Source: an uncultured Actinomycetes bacterium (GTDB taxonomy: Bacteria > Actinomycetota > Acidimicrobiia > Acidimicrobiales > SZUA-35). From it: DNA of 58,904 bases. The first letter of the stretch is position 1; each line of letters opens with the position of its first letter. The translations under genes and the position numbers were made by a program. The notes beneath the pieces were generated by a model. That model saw only the letters and a program-made list of their open reading frames with translations, ran no database searches and was not told the DNA's origin. The DNA lies in NCBI GenBank assembly GCA_902826025.1, contig CADEDH010000021.1:4001-62904 (forward strand), written 5' to 3'. Below are positions 41,886 through 50,454 of this stretch, piece by piece.

Positions 41886-42206
41886 TCAGATGTTGAAACG
41901 GAACGAGGCGATGACGGCGGCGTACACCGCGCCGGCCAGCACGATGGCCCCGGCGAAGGCCCAGGTGAACAGCCGACCGTTGAGCAGCTTCAGGTCGAAG
42001 TAGAGGTGCATGAACGCCCCGGCCACCAGGAAGAACTTGATCGTCATCATCACCAGGAGGGGCACGACCAGAACCGCGCCCTCGAAGCCCATGAAGGACC
42101 AGGCCACCTCGACTGCGGTGAACAGCACGAGGATGACGAACACCATCCAGTACTGCTTCTCGGTGGGGTGAGCGCCGTGCTCGTTGTCGTGTGCAGTGTG
42201 TGCCAT
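41886..42206 (-). CDS. ctaF: Cytochrome c oxidase subunit IV (prokaryotic type)
   Basis: 106 aa with three membrane helices. QYWMVFVILVLFTAVEVAWS, then KFFLVAGAFMHLYFDLKLLN, matches the prokaryotic COX4 family: small subunits associated with caa3-type oxidases. It has no catalytic residues and is thought to stabilise the complex. Located between ctaE and ctaG in the operon. Confidence 0.9.
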   Translation of the reverse strand: MAHTAHDNEHGAHPTEKQYWMVFVILVLFTAVEVAWSFMGFEGAVLVVPLLVMMTIKFFLVAGAFMHLYFDLKLLNGRLFTWAFAGAIVLAGAVYAAVIASFRFNI

Positions 42207-42216
42207 GTCCAGACCT

Positions 42217-42906
42217 TTACGGGATCAGGTAGACGACGGTGAAGATGAGCACCCACACCACGTCGACGAAGTGCCAGTACAGACCGATGATCTCAACGGT
42301 CTCGGCCCGGTCAGCCTGAAGCTTGCCCTTGAAGGCCATGATCAACAGGGCCACCAGCATCAGGATGCCGATGGTCACGTGGGCCCCATGGAAACCGGTG
42401 AGGGTGTAGAAGGCCGACCCGAAGAGGTTGCCATCGTAGTACAGGCCCTCGCGGTAGAAGACCGTGAACTCGTAGACCTGACCGGAGATGAAGGTGGCAC
42501 CGAGGAGAGCGGTGGCCGACAGCCAGATCTTGCTGGCCCGATAGTTGCTCTCCGTCACGGCCTTGTGGGCCAGCACCATGGTGAGCGAGCTCATGAGCAG
42601 GATGAACGAGCTGGCCGAGGTGAACGGGATATCGAAGAAGCCGTTCACCGTGCCTTTCTCGGCGATCTCGTTCATGATCTCGGCCGGCATGGTGGAGACC
42701 ACCCGGGGGTTGCCGGCGACAACCTGGCCCACGAAGTTGCCCACCGATAGCAGGTAAGTGGAGATCAGCGCCCCGAACAGCAGGCACTCGGAGCCGAGGA
42801 ACAGCCAGAACGCCAACTTGGTGTTCGACAGACCCAGGCTCGATGCATGGCCGGCCTCGTGGTGCTCGGCCGGTGCATGCTCCACCGGAATGGCGACATC
42901 GGTCAT
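42217..42906 (-). CDS. ctaE: Cytochrome c oxidase subunit III
   Basis: 229 aa, five helices. KLAFWLFLGSECLLFGALIS, a central SFILLMSSLTMVLAHKAV, and LTGFHGAHVTIGILMLVALL with YWHFVDVVWVLIFTVVYLIP near the end are standard subunit III landmarks, including the HGxHV and WHFVD motifs. It binds subunit I and stabilises proton uptake. Its ATG overlaps the ctaD stop by 1 bp, showing tight coupling. Confidence 0.95.
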   Translation of the reverse strand: MTDVAIPVEHAPAEHHEAGHASSLGLSNTKLAFWLFLGSECLLFGALISTYLLSVGNFVGQVVAGNPRVVSTMPAEIMNEIAEKGTVNGFFDIPFTSASSFILLMSSLTMVLAHKAVTESNYRASKIWLSATALLGATFISGQVYEFTVFYREGLYYDGNLFGSAFYTLTGFHGAHVTIGILMLVALLIMAFKGKLQADRAETVEIIGLYWHFVDVVWVLIFTVVYLIP

Positions 42907-44900
42907 CAGACGGTCTCCAGCTCAGGTTCGGCGTGGTCACCGCTCCCGTCATGACCGGGGCCGTCGTGGCCATGGTCATGCCCGGGGGCGTCGAGGTCGT
43001 CGGCCGGCTCGAGGGCCCAGCCGAAGAGGGCACCGATCACCACCAGGGCGCCGGGGATGCAGAGCCACAGGTTGAAGATGATCCCATAGCCGATGATCGG
43101 GATGCCGAAGGCCAGCACGATCGGCCAGTACGACGGGGCCGGCAGGTGGACACCTTCGCCGTTGCCGGGCTGGGCGATCTCCTCGCCGGTGTGCACCCGG
43201 CGCACCACGCCGTTCTCGTCTTCCTGGTACTTACGGTGCCAGAAGTCGTCGAGCGAGGTGACCACCGGATCGGTGTCGAAGTTGTGCGACGGGGCCGGGG
43301 ACGGGATCGACCACTCGATGGTGCGGGCGTCCCACGGGTCGGGCCCGGGGTTGGGCCGGCCGGCCGACTTCCACTTGGAGTAGGAGTAGGCCACGTTGGC
43401 CAGCAGCAACATCACCCCGACACCGAGGATGAAGGCCCCGATGGTGGCCACCAGGTTCCAGAAGTTGAAGCCCATGGCGTCGTCGTAGGTCTGCATCCGG
43501 CGGGGCATGCCCTGGAGGCCCAGGATGTGCATCGGGCCGAACGTGAGGTTGAAGCCCACCACCATCATCCAGAACTGGACCTTGCCGAAGGTGTCGTTCA
43601 GCTTGTAGCCGAACGCCTTGGGGAACCAGTGGTACACCCCACCGACGAACCCGAAGAAGGCGCCGCCGAACAGCACATAGTGGAAGTGGGCCACGATGTA
43701 GTACGTGTCGGTCTGCTGGGTGTCGGAGGGGGCAATGGCGTGCGACACACCCGACAGGCCACCGACGGTGAACTGGGTGATGAGGCCGATCGAGAACAGC
43801 ATCGGGGTGTTCAGGATCAGCTTGCCGCCCCACAGGGTGGCCATCCAGTTGAGGATCTTCACCCCGGTGGGCACGGCGATGAACATGGTGGCCACGCTGA
43901 AGGCGGTGACCGACAGAGGGCCGAGGCCCGACACGAACATGTGGTGGGCCCACACGCCCCAGCCCATGAAGCCGATGGCGATGCCCGAGAACACCATGAA
44001 CGGGTACCCGAAGATCGGCTTGCGGGCGAAGGTGGGGATGATCTCCGACACGATGCCGAAGGCAGGAAGGATCATCAGATACACCTCAGGGTGCCCGAAG
44101 ACCCAGAACAGGTGCTGCCACAGCAGCGGATCGGCTCCCTGCTGGACATTGAAGAAGTTCGCTCCGAACCGCCGGTCGAAGGTGAGCAGCAGCTGGGCCA
44201 CGGTGATGACGGGGATGGCGAACAGCAGCAGGAACTGGGTGACCAGCGTCATCCACGTGAACACCGGCATCTTCATCAGCGTCATGCCTGGCGCCCGCAT
44301 GTTGAGCACCGTGGTGATCAGGTTGATCGAGCCGGTCAACGACCCGATACCGGCGATCAGCAGGCCGGCGTTCCAGAAGTCGATGCCATGACTGGGGGAG
44401 AAGGCCACGCCGTTGTTGGGGGCGTAGTTGAACCAGCCACCGTCGGCCCCACCGCCCAGGAACCAGCTCGTGTTCAGCATCAGGCCTCCGAAGAAGAAGA
44501 CCCAGAAGCTGAAGGCGTTGATCCGGGGGAAGGCGACGTCTCTCGCTCCCACCTGCAAAGGCATCAAGAAGTTGGCGAAGGCGGCGCCGATCGGCATCAC
44601 CACCAGGAACACCATCACCGTGCCGTGCATGGTGTACATGCGGTTGTAGGCGTCGCCCGACAGGAAGGTGTTGTTGGGCGTTGCCAGCTGGACGCGGATG
44701 GCCAGCGCCGCCACCCCGCCAATCAGCAGGAAGAACAGGGCGGCCGACCCGTACATGATGCCGATCTTCTTGTGATCGACGGTGGTCAGCCAGGCCGAGA
44801 TTCCGGATTGCTCCTTGGGCCGGGTGAACACGCCGAGGGGCCGTGCCGCCCGACGTGGTTCCCCGGCGGGGAGCGCAAGGGGCTTGTCGATGATCGCCAT
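42906..44900 (-). CDS. ctaD: Cytochrome c oxidase subunit I (A-type haem-copper oxidase)
   Basis: 664 aa. All redox ligands are present: TMHGTVM (haem a), FGHPEVYLMILPAFG (CuB His and the cross-linked Tyr), VWAHHMF (CuB) and AHFHYVLFGG (haem a and a3). NFLMPLQVGARDVAFPRINA shows the Asn/Asp residues of the D channel, so it is an A1-type proton pump. The C-terminus extends beyond the core with two extra helices (YWPIVLAFGIPIIGYGIIF and following) and a His/Asp-rich tail (HDHGHDGPGHDGSGDH) that may bind metal. It reduces O2 to water with electrons from subunit II. Confidence 0.97.
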   Translation of the reverse strand: MAIIDKPLALPAGEPRRAARPLGVFTRPKEQSGISAWLTTVDHKKIGIMYGSAALFFLLIGGVAALAIRVQLATPNNTFLSGDAYNRMYTMHGTVMVFLVVMPIGAAFANFLMPLQVGARDVAFPRINAFSFWVFFFGGLMLNTSWFLGGGADGGWFNYAPNNGVAFSPSHGIDFWNAGLLIAGIGSLTGSINLITTVLNMRAPGMTLMKMPVFTWMTLVTQFLLLFAIPVITVAQLLLTFDRRFGANFFNVQQGADPLLWQHLFWVFGHPEVYLMILPAFGIVSEIIPTFARKPIFGYPFMVFSGIAIGFMGWGVWAHHMFVSGLGPLSVTAFSVATMFIAVPTGVKILNWMATLWGGKLILNTPMLFSIGLITQFTVGGLSGVSHAIAPSDTQQTDTYYIVAHFHYVLFGGAFFGFVGGVYHWFPKAFGYKLNDTFGKVQFWMMVVGFNLTFGPMHILGLQGMPRRMQTYDDAMGFNFWNLVATIGAFILGVGVMLLLANVAYSYSKWKSAGRPNPGPDPWDARTIEWSIPSPAPSHNFDTDPVVTSLDDFWHRKYQEDENGVVRRVHTGEEIAQPGNGEGVHLPAPSYWPIVLAFGIPIIGYGIIFNLWLCIPGALVVIGALFGWALEPADDLDAPGHDHGHDGPGHDGSGDHAEPELETV

Positions 44901-44922
44901 GGGCTCTCTCGCTCCTACTCGC

Positions 44923-46224
44923 TCAGTCCAGCGTCGCCAGGTAGGCGCTGAGCTGGTCGAGTTGCTGATCGGTCAATGCAGGGAAGGGCAGCATGCCCCG
45001 CAGGTCGTCGGGTGCCATGTCCTTCTGGGCCGGAGCGTTGGCGATCCAGCGCTTCAGCTCGGCGGTGTTCCACCGGTAGTCGTCTCGGCCCTGAGGGTCC
45101 TTCGACAGCTCCGACAGCTTCACGTAGTCGGCGGCGTTCAGGGCATCGTCGTTGGCGTCGGTGCCCCTGCCCTCGTACTGGCTGTAGATGCCGCCGGCGA
45201 ACACCGACCGGGTGGCGAAGTGGGTGAGGTCGGGGGCGTAGCCCGCCTTCAGGTTGGCCTGGAAATCCGGGGCATAGGGGATGGCGTCAGGGCCCGGCTC
45301 CTCCCGGATCACGTGGCAGCTCACACACTGGTTGATGAAGAGCTGCCGGCCGGCGAAGGCATCGGGATCGGTGGCTTCGTCGGGCGCCTCGGCTGGCCTC
45401 TGCTGGTTCTCGAGCCAGGTGTTGAAGTCGGCCTCGGTGAGCACCATGGCGTCCATCCGCATCCGGGCATGGGACAGTCCGCAGAACTCGGTGCACCAGC
45501 CCGTGTACTTGCCCGGCTCGTTGGCCTGGAGCGACCAGGTGCTGAACTTGCCGGGCACCGCGTCGCGCTTGCCGTTGAGGCGGGGGATCCAGAACGAGTG
45601 GATCACGTCACGGGAGGTGATGGTGAGGTCGACCTGCTGGCCCACCGGCATCACGATCTCGTTCTGGGTGACCACGTCGTCGGGGTCGAGGGCGGTGTCG
45701 AGCGGGAACTTCTCGTCGGCCTCGTCGACCTTGCCGTCGGCGTTGGCGTCGGCGAAGAAACCGTCCCCGTCGACGTCGTAGCGGTACGACCAGGTCCACT
45801 GCTGGCCGATCACCATCACGTCGAGCTGGCCCGGCTCGTTCTTCTCCTCCAGGCGCCAGATGTTGGCCACCACGGGAATGGAAATGGCGGCCAGCAGGAC
45901 GCCGGGCAGGATCGTCCAGCCGACCTCCAGGCGGGTGTTGCCGTGGGTCTGGTGGGGCAGGTCCTCGGGGTCGAGCTCATCGCCGTTCACCCGGTTCTTG
46001 ATGGCCAGGACGATCGTGCCGCCGATCACGGCCACGAAGATGAGGCCCATGATGTACCAGATGGGGGTCATCAGGTTGTAGATGCCGTCGGCCCGGTCCC
46101 CCCGGGGCTCGAAGGTGTTGAGCGGCTTGTCCTCGGCGCAGCCGGCGAGGAGCAGCAGGCCCAGGGCGGCAGCCCCGGCTCGCTTCAGCGAGATGGTTTG
46201 GCGGGAGGGGCGGGGGGTAGGCAT
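44923..46224 (-). CDS. ctaC: Cytochrome c oxidase subunit II with fused cytochrome c domain (caa3 type)
   Basis: 433 aa from ATG 46224; GTG 46299, coupled to the upstream stop, is an alternative. The lipobox is LLLLAGC. Two helices lead to the CuA domain, with GQQWTWSYRYD, SRDVIHSFWIPRLNGKRDAV and the site YTGWCTEFCGLSHARM. A C-terminal cytochrome c domain follows with CVSCH (about residue 300) and a likely Met ligand in RGMLPFP. Between the Trp motif and NEIVMP lies an insert holding DANADGKVDEAD, a textbook EF-hand/dockerin calcium loop, preceded by DVDGDG. Electrons enter through the haem c, pass to CuA and then to subunit I. Confidence 0.93.
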   Translation of the reverse strand: MPTPRPSRQTISLKRAGAAALGLLLLAGCAEDKPLNTFEPRGDRADGIYNLMTPIWYIMGLIFVAVIGGTIVLAIKNRVNGDELDPEDLPHQTHGNTRLEVGWTILPGVLLAAISIPVVANIWRLEEKNEPGQLDVMVIGQQWTWSYRYDVDGDGFFADANADGKVDEADEKFPLDTALDPDDVVTQNEIVMPVGQQVDLTITSRDVIHSFWIPRLNGKRDAVPGKFSTWSLQANEPGKYTGWCTEFCGLSHARMRMDAMVLTEADFNTWLENQQRPAEAPDEATDPDAFAGRQLFINQCVSCHVIREEPGPDAIPYAPDFQANLKAGYAPDLTHFATRSVFAGGIYSQYEGRGTDANDDALNAADYVKLSELSKDPQGRDDYRWNTAELKRWIANAPAQKDMAPDDLRGMLPFPALTDQQLDQLSAYLATLD

Positions 46225-46295
46225 GGCCTTCCTCACTCTGGCCGGATCGTCTTCGGCGCGCCAAGCCCACTGGCGGGTCCCGTGAGCGTCATCGG

Positions 46296-47087
46296 TCACT
46301 CTCCTTCTCCTTCAACCTGGGTCCCGGTCTCCCCGGTCTCGTGGTGGTGGCCGATCTCCCGTTCCCCGACGACCGCCCCTACGATGCCGCCGGCCAGCAC
46401 GGCCAAGGCTCCGAGGGCGATGACGCCGCTGATCACGGCCCGCGACACCCGGGTCTTGGCCAGGGCGATGCAGCTCACGAAGATCACGGCGGCCAGGATC
46501 GCGGCCACCGCCACCGAGCCCGCTTCGGGTACGGCCAGCAGCACCCGGGACACACCGAGGATGAACACGGCGATGCCGAGCGAGGCCATGATCGGCACCT
46601 CGAGGGGGCCGATCACCCGCTCCCGGATGGCCGAGTTGACCGCCGGGTCGCCGGTGGCCGAGTCGGACCAGGCCAGGATGACCCACTCCAGCAGCACGAT
46701 GGCCAGCACGGCCACGCCGAGGATGAAGAACGCCGGGCTCACCGAGACCCCGATGGCCAGACTGGCCAGACCGAAGGCGGCCATGGGGCCCCAGAAGCTG
46801 GCGCCGCGGGGCGTGCGGATGGCCAGGGCGCCGCCCCCACTGTCGTCGGTGCCCTCCCCCGCCGGCACCGTGGCGTCACGGGTGACGAAGTTGAGCACGC
46901 CGAGCCCGATGGCAGCGGCCGCCACCCCGAGCAGGGTGCCGTAGCCGGTGTGTTCGCCCACACCGCCCTTGTAGCCGACGCTGATCACGCCGACGATGCC
47001 GCCCCCGGTGACGAGGCCGTAGACGATCGCCCCCAGCAGGGCGACGCCGGCCACTCCGAAGAGATACTTGGAACCCCAGGTGAACAT
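46296..47087 (-). CDS. Seven-helix membrane protein of unknown function in the cox operon
   Basis: 263 aa from ATG 47087. About seven hydrophobic helices are visible, for example YLFGVAGVALLGAIVYGL, FILGVAVLAIVLLEWVILAW and MASLGIAVFILGVSRVLLAV, and the C-terminus is His/Glu-rich (EREIGHHHETGETGTQVEGE). No family is recognised. It sits between subunit II and the COX3-like gene, 8 bp downstream of the latter, so it probably belongs to the oxidase or to the COX1/COX3-like pair. The His-rich tail might bind metal. Confidence 0.75.
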   Translation of the reverse strand: MFTWGSKYLFGVAGVALLGAIVYGLVTGGGIVGVISVGYKGGVGEHTGYGTLLGVAAAAIGLGVLNFVTRDATVPAGEGTDDSGGGALAIRTPRGASFWGPMAAFGLASLAIGVSVSPAFFILGVAVLAIVLLEWVILAWSDSATGDPAVNSAIRERVIGPLEVPIMASLGIAVFILGVSRVLLAVPEAGSVAVAAILAAVIFVSCIALAKTRVSRAVISGVIALGALAVLAGGIVGAVVGEREIGHHHETGETGTQVEGEGE

Positions 47088-47095
47088 CGTTCGGC

Positions 47096-47707
47096 CTACT
47101 TCGTGATGTAAACGGCGTACCAGAGGATGATGTACACGCCGACGTTGGTGAACCAGAACACGGTGGCGCTGAGCACGCCCTCGTAGTCGCGGGCCGAGTA
47201 ACCTCCGCCCAGCGTCCGCAGCGCCATGGCCACGACGTAGCCCATGGCCATCGCCGTAGTGGCCAGCTGCACCCCCACCATGGTGTAGATGAGGGCGGCG
47301 GCCGGGTTGCCGGCCGCCGGCAGGTTCATCAGGGTGAGGAGGTAGGCCGTCTGGGCGATCTGGGCGAAGCCGAACATCAGCGTGAGGGCGAAGGCGATGA
47401 AGGCGTTGGGCCGGTCGTCGTGGCGGACGGCCGACAGGGCCCAGGCCATGGCCACGGCCGAGAACACCATCGTCAGCAGCATGAAGTTGGGCTGGGTGAG
47501 CGGGATCGTCACCCCGCTGGGCAGCCACGGCTGATCGGTGCCCAGCACACCCTGGCGCACGTGGGCGTACCAGGCGGTGAGGCCCACGTAGCCGACCACG
47601 GTGGCGGCCGCCACGAGGCTGGTGGCGATCAGGAGAAGGCGGGGGCGGGCCGGCGTGCTCTCGGGAACATCGACCGGGATCCTCTGGTACAAGCTGATGT
47701 CGGTCAC
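47096..47707 (-). CDS. Cytochrome c oxidase subunit III-like protein (second copy)
   Basis: 203 aa with five or six membrane helices. NFMLLTMVFSAVAMAWALSA, AALIYTMVGVQLATTAMAMG and ATVFWFTNVGVYIILWYAVY recall subunit III in helix order and in the final WF...V..I..Y pattern, but HGxHV is absent. It lies directly downstream of the COX1-like paralogue with 5 bp between them, so it is probably that protein's partner. Distinct from ctaE in the same block. Confidence 0.75.
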   Translation of the reverse strand: MTDISLYQRIPVDVPESTPARPRLLLIATSLVAAATVVGYVGLTAWYAHVRQGVLGTDQPWLPSGVTIPLTQPNFMLLTMVFSAVAMAWALSAVRHDDRPNAFIAFALTLMFGFAQIAQTAYLLTLMNLPAAGNPAAALIYTMVGVQLATTAMAMGYVVAMALRTLGGGYSARDYEGVLSATVFWFTNVGVYIILWYAVYITK

Positions 47708-47712
47708 GGTGC

Positions 47713-49380
47713 TCAGGCCTCCCCGCCTGCGTCGGTACCGGTGGTGGGCTGCGCTGGCGCATCAGCCAGCGGGGTGGCCGAGCGGACCACCGGGGGCTGA
47801 TCGAAGTTACCGGGCGACGGGGGCGACGTGGTCGCCCATTCGAGGGTCAACCCGCTCCAGGCAGCACCCCCGGCGGCGGTGTTACGACCCACGGCCGACT
47901 GGGCGGCGTTGAGAGCGGTGAGCAGGGCTCCGGCGGTGACGGCCAGGATGCCGATCAGGGTGATCAGGTTGTAGAGCTCGACATTGTCGCCCCCGGCCAG
48001 GGAGGACACGGGATAGGCGGGCTGGTTGTCGACCCCGGCCAGGATCCCGCCCAGCCCCCACAACACGCCGCCCAGGGCGGCGGCCAGCACGGCCCCGAAG
48101 CCCAGCGGCTCGGCCATCCGGCGCCCCCAGATCTTGGGCGCCCAGTGGTGGAGGGCACCCGTGATCGCCAGCACGACGGCCCCCACCACGATGCCCCGCA
48201 GGCCGTCGTGGAAGGTGGTGCCGTTGAGCACCAGCAGCTTGTCGGGGTTACCGGTGTCGGCGTTGTCGATCAGCCACAGCTGCACCGGCTCGAACAGACC
48301 GAGCAGGGCGGCCACCGAAGCCAGGAGGAACAGCAGGCCACCGAGCATCGAGCCGATGAAGGCGACGTTGAGGCGGGGGGTGCCCCGCCGGATGCTCTCG
48401 CCGGCCAGGCCGAGCACCCCCAGGATCGGCAGCACGGTGGCGGCGATGTCGGCCACCAGCACGAAGTTGTTGAAGTCGATCGGGCGGACGCTGCCGAAGG
48501 AGTAGTACACGGCGCCGAAGGAGGTGACGCTCAGCGCCCCGATGGCGGCCAGGACCGGCTTGCGGAGCATCACCGGCCGCCCGGTGTGGACCCCCACGGC
48601 GTCGGCCGCCATGCCCAGGGCGGGAATGGCCAGCCAGAAGAGCGTGGGGGCGTAGGTGAAGAGGTTGGTCACACCCACCAGCGTCTGGCGGGCGTCGAGA
48701 GCGACGAAGCCGTGGCGCACCCGGACGTAGGTGAGCGCCAGGTCGGCCACCACCACCGGGAGGGTGAGGATCCCGTAGAGGCAGAACACGAGGAACGACC
48801 AGGTGGCGAAGGGCACGCGGTCGAGCGTCATTCCGATGGTGCGGGCGCCGAGGGCGGTGGTGGCCACGATCACCGTGGCCCACAGCAGGGCCAGGATCAC
48901 CAGACCCAGGCTCACGGTCCACAGGACCACGAAGTCGGCCTTACCCCCGCCCGGGCCCCCGTTGAAGATGTAGGAGACGATCAGCAGCACGGTGCCGAGC
49001 AGCCAGGCCCAGAAGGCGGCGGCAGCACCCCGGGCGAAGGCGATGGCGGGGGCGCCGATCTGGAGGGGCACGAGGTAGGTGGCCAGGCCCACGAAGACCG
49101 GTAGCACGCCGCCGAACAGCAGCACCTCACGCCCGAGCGACCAGATCTGGGTGAACTGGTCGGCGTCGGAGGCCACCGTGAAGCTGCTCAGGTCGATGGT
49201 CTCCAGCGCGGCGACGGCTGACACCACCAACGAGCCGAGGAGGAAGAAGAGGCCGCCGGCGATCCAGAACCGGCCCAGCGTCTTGTGGTCGGCGGAGCCG
49301 ATCAGGCCATCCAGTGTCGCGGTCTCCGGAGCGCCGACCGTTCGGGCATCGGTCGGCGTGCGGGATTCGGTGAGTGCCAT
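47713..49380 (-). CDS. Degenerate cytochrome c oxidase subunit I-like protein lacking haem-copper ligands
   Basis: 555 aa clearly homologous to CtaD (SADHKTLGRFWIAGGLFFLL, YLVPLQIGAPAIAFARGAAA, and a tail LEWATTSPPSPGNFDQPPVV matching CtaD's IEWSIPSPAPSHNFDTDPVV). Yet the redox ligands are gone: the haem a HG site aligns with Gly, the HPEVY motif reads APTLF (about residues 243-248), and the CuB HH pair reads YY or YS. Only one His near FHDGL could correspond to the helix X pair. It cannot form the O2-reducing site. It might scaffold, regulate or carry protons. Strand, order and spacing place it at the head of the cox transcript. Confidence 0.85.
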   Translation of the reverse strand: MALTESRTPTDARTVGAPETATLDGLIGSADHKTLGRFWIAGGLFFLLGSLVVSAVAALETIDLSSFTVASDADQFTQIWSLGREVLLFGGVLPVFVGLATYLVPLQIGAPAIAFARGAAAAFWAWLLGTVLLIVSYIFNGGPGGGKADFVVLWTVSLGLVILALLWATVIVATTALGARTIGMTLDRVPFATWSFLVFCLYGILTLPVVVADLALTYVRVRHGFVALDARQTLVGVTNLFTYAPTLFWLAIPALGMAADAVGVHTGRPVMLRKPVLAAIGALSVTSFGAVYYSFGSVRPIDFNNFVLVADIAATVLPILGVLGLAGESIRRGTPRLNVAFIGSMLGGLLFLLASVAALLGLFEPVQLWLIDNADTGNPDKLLVLNGTTFHDGLRGIVVGAVVLAITGALHHWAPKIWGRRMAEPLGFGAVLAAALGGVLWGLGGILAGVDNQPAYPVSSLAGGDNVELYNLITLIGILAVTAGALLTALNAAQSAVGRNTAAGGAAWSGLTLEWATTSPPSPGNFDQPPVVRSATPLADAPAQPTTGTDAGGEA

Positions 49381-49458
49381 GGATCGTGTCCTCGAAGGCG
49401 GATTGGGAAAAACTCAGCGGCGCGCGCAGACGCCACTTTTCCGGTCGTGCGGCCACGT

Positions 49459-49464
49459 ACTGTA
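49459..49464 (-). promoter_or_regulatory. Possible -10 for the cox gene block
   Basis: TACAGT on the minus strand lies about 78 nt before ATG 49380, in the 113-bp gap after ctaB. The matching -35 is poor, so this is a weak call; read-through from ctaB is an alternative. Confidence 0.3.
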
Positions 49465-49493
49465 ACCGCCTGCCGAGCCGGAAATCGAACCTG

Positions 49494-50399
49494 TCACGTT
49501 CCCCATCCGACCAGCTGGTCCACCGCCACGGCGAGGAACAGAACGGTCAGATGGGTAATGGAGAAAGAGAAGTATCGAATCGAGCGCCGGGCCTGAGCCT
49601 CGGGGTCGGTTTCCCGGGCGAGCTGGACGGCCCCGCCGGTGAACAGCAGACCCAGCACCATGGCGACGACAAGATACAGCCACCCGAGCGGAGCCACCAG
49701 CCACAGGGCCAGCGTGATGGCCCACACGATGACCGAGTACACGACCATCTGGCGGGCCGTCGAGCGGTGCCCCTCCACCACCGGCATCATCGGCACCGAC
49801 GCGGCGGAGTAGTCGTCTTCGTACTTGATGGCCAGGGCCCAGAAGTGGGGCGGGGTCCAGAAGAAGATCACGCCGAACAGCAGCACGGCGGCCAGGCTCA
49901 CGCTGTTGGTCACCGAGGACCAGCCGATCAGGGCAGGGACGGCGCCGGCGGCACCCCCGATGACGATGTTCTGGGTGGAGGTCCGCTTCAGCCAGATGGT
50001 GTAGACGCCCACGTAGAAGGCGCAGGCGGCCAGAGCCAACCAGGCCGACAGGGGGTTGACCAGCACCCACAGCCACACGAAGGCCACCGCCTCCACCGCC
50101 GTGGCGAACACGAGCGCCTCGGCCGGGGTGACCTCGCCGGTCACCAGCGGCCGGTTGGCCGTGCGCTTCATCAGGGCATCTATATCCCGGTCGAGGTACA
50201 TGTTGTAGGCGTTGGCCCCCCCGGCGGCCAGCGTTCCCCCGATGACGGTCGCCACGACCAGGGACAACGACGGAAGACCGCCCTGAGCCAGGACCATGGT
50301 GGGTACCGTGGTGACGAGCAGCAGCTCGATGATGCGCGGCTTGGTGAGCGCCACGAAGGCCAGCGCCCGGGGTCGTACCGATACCGCAGTCAGAGCCAC
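49494..50399 (-). CDS. ctaB: Haem O synthase (protohaem IX farnesyltransferase)
   Basis: 301 aa UbiA-type prenyltransferase with about nine helices. LTKPRIIELLLVTTVPTMVL, the first Asp-rich motif NAYNMYLDRDIDALMKRT and the second segment KYEDDYSAASVPMMPVV are diagnostic. It farnesylates haem B to haem O, the substrate for CtaA. GTG 50399 lies 6 nt after TACCCT and gives the usual length; ATG 50456 in the same frame would overlap the ctaA start codon. It lies upstream of the cox block on the same strand. Confidence 0.94.
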   Translation of the reverse strand: MALTAVSVRPRALAFVALTKPRIIELLLVTTVPTMVLAQGGLPSLSLVVATVIGGTLAAGGANAYNMYLDRDIDALMKRTANRPLVTGEVTPAEALVFATAVEAVAFVWLWVLVNPLSAWLALAACAFYVGVYTIWLKRTSTQNIVIGGAAGAVPALIGWSSVTNSVSLAAVLLFGVIFFWTPPHFWALAIKYEDDYSAASVPMMPVVEGHRSTARQMVVYSVIVWAITLALWLVAPLGWLYLVVAMVLGLLFTGGAVQLARETDPEAQARRSIRYFSFSITHLTVLFLAVAVDQLVGWGT

Positions 50400-50405
50400 G
50401 GCCGT

Positions 50406-50411
50406 AGGGTA
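50406..50411 (-). promoter_or_regulatory. Leaderless -10 of ctaB
   Basis: TACCCT on the minus strand lies 6 nt before GTG 50399. Confidence 0.5.
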
Positions 50412-50441
50412 CCCAGGTAAACGCGGCGTAGGGGAACTCGA

Positions 50442-50447
50442 TAGGGT
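50442..50447 (+). promoter_or_regulatory. Leaderless -10 of ctaA
   Basis: TAGGGT lies 7 nt before ATG 50455; no Shine-Dalgarno sequence is present. Confidence 0.55.
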
Positions 50448-50454
50448 CAGTTTC

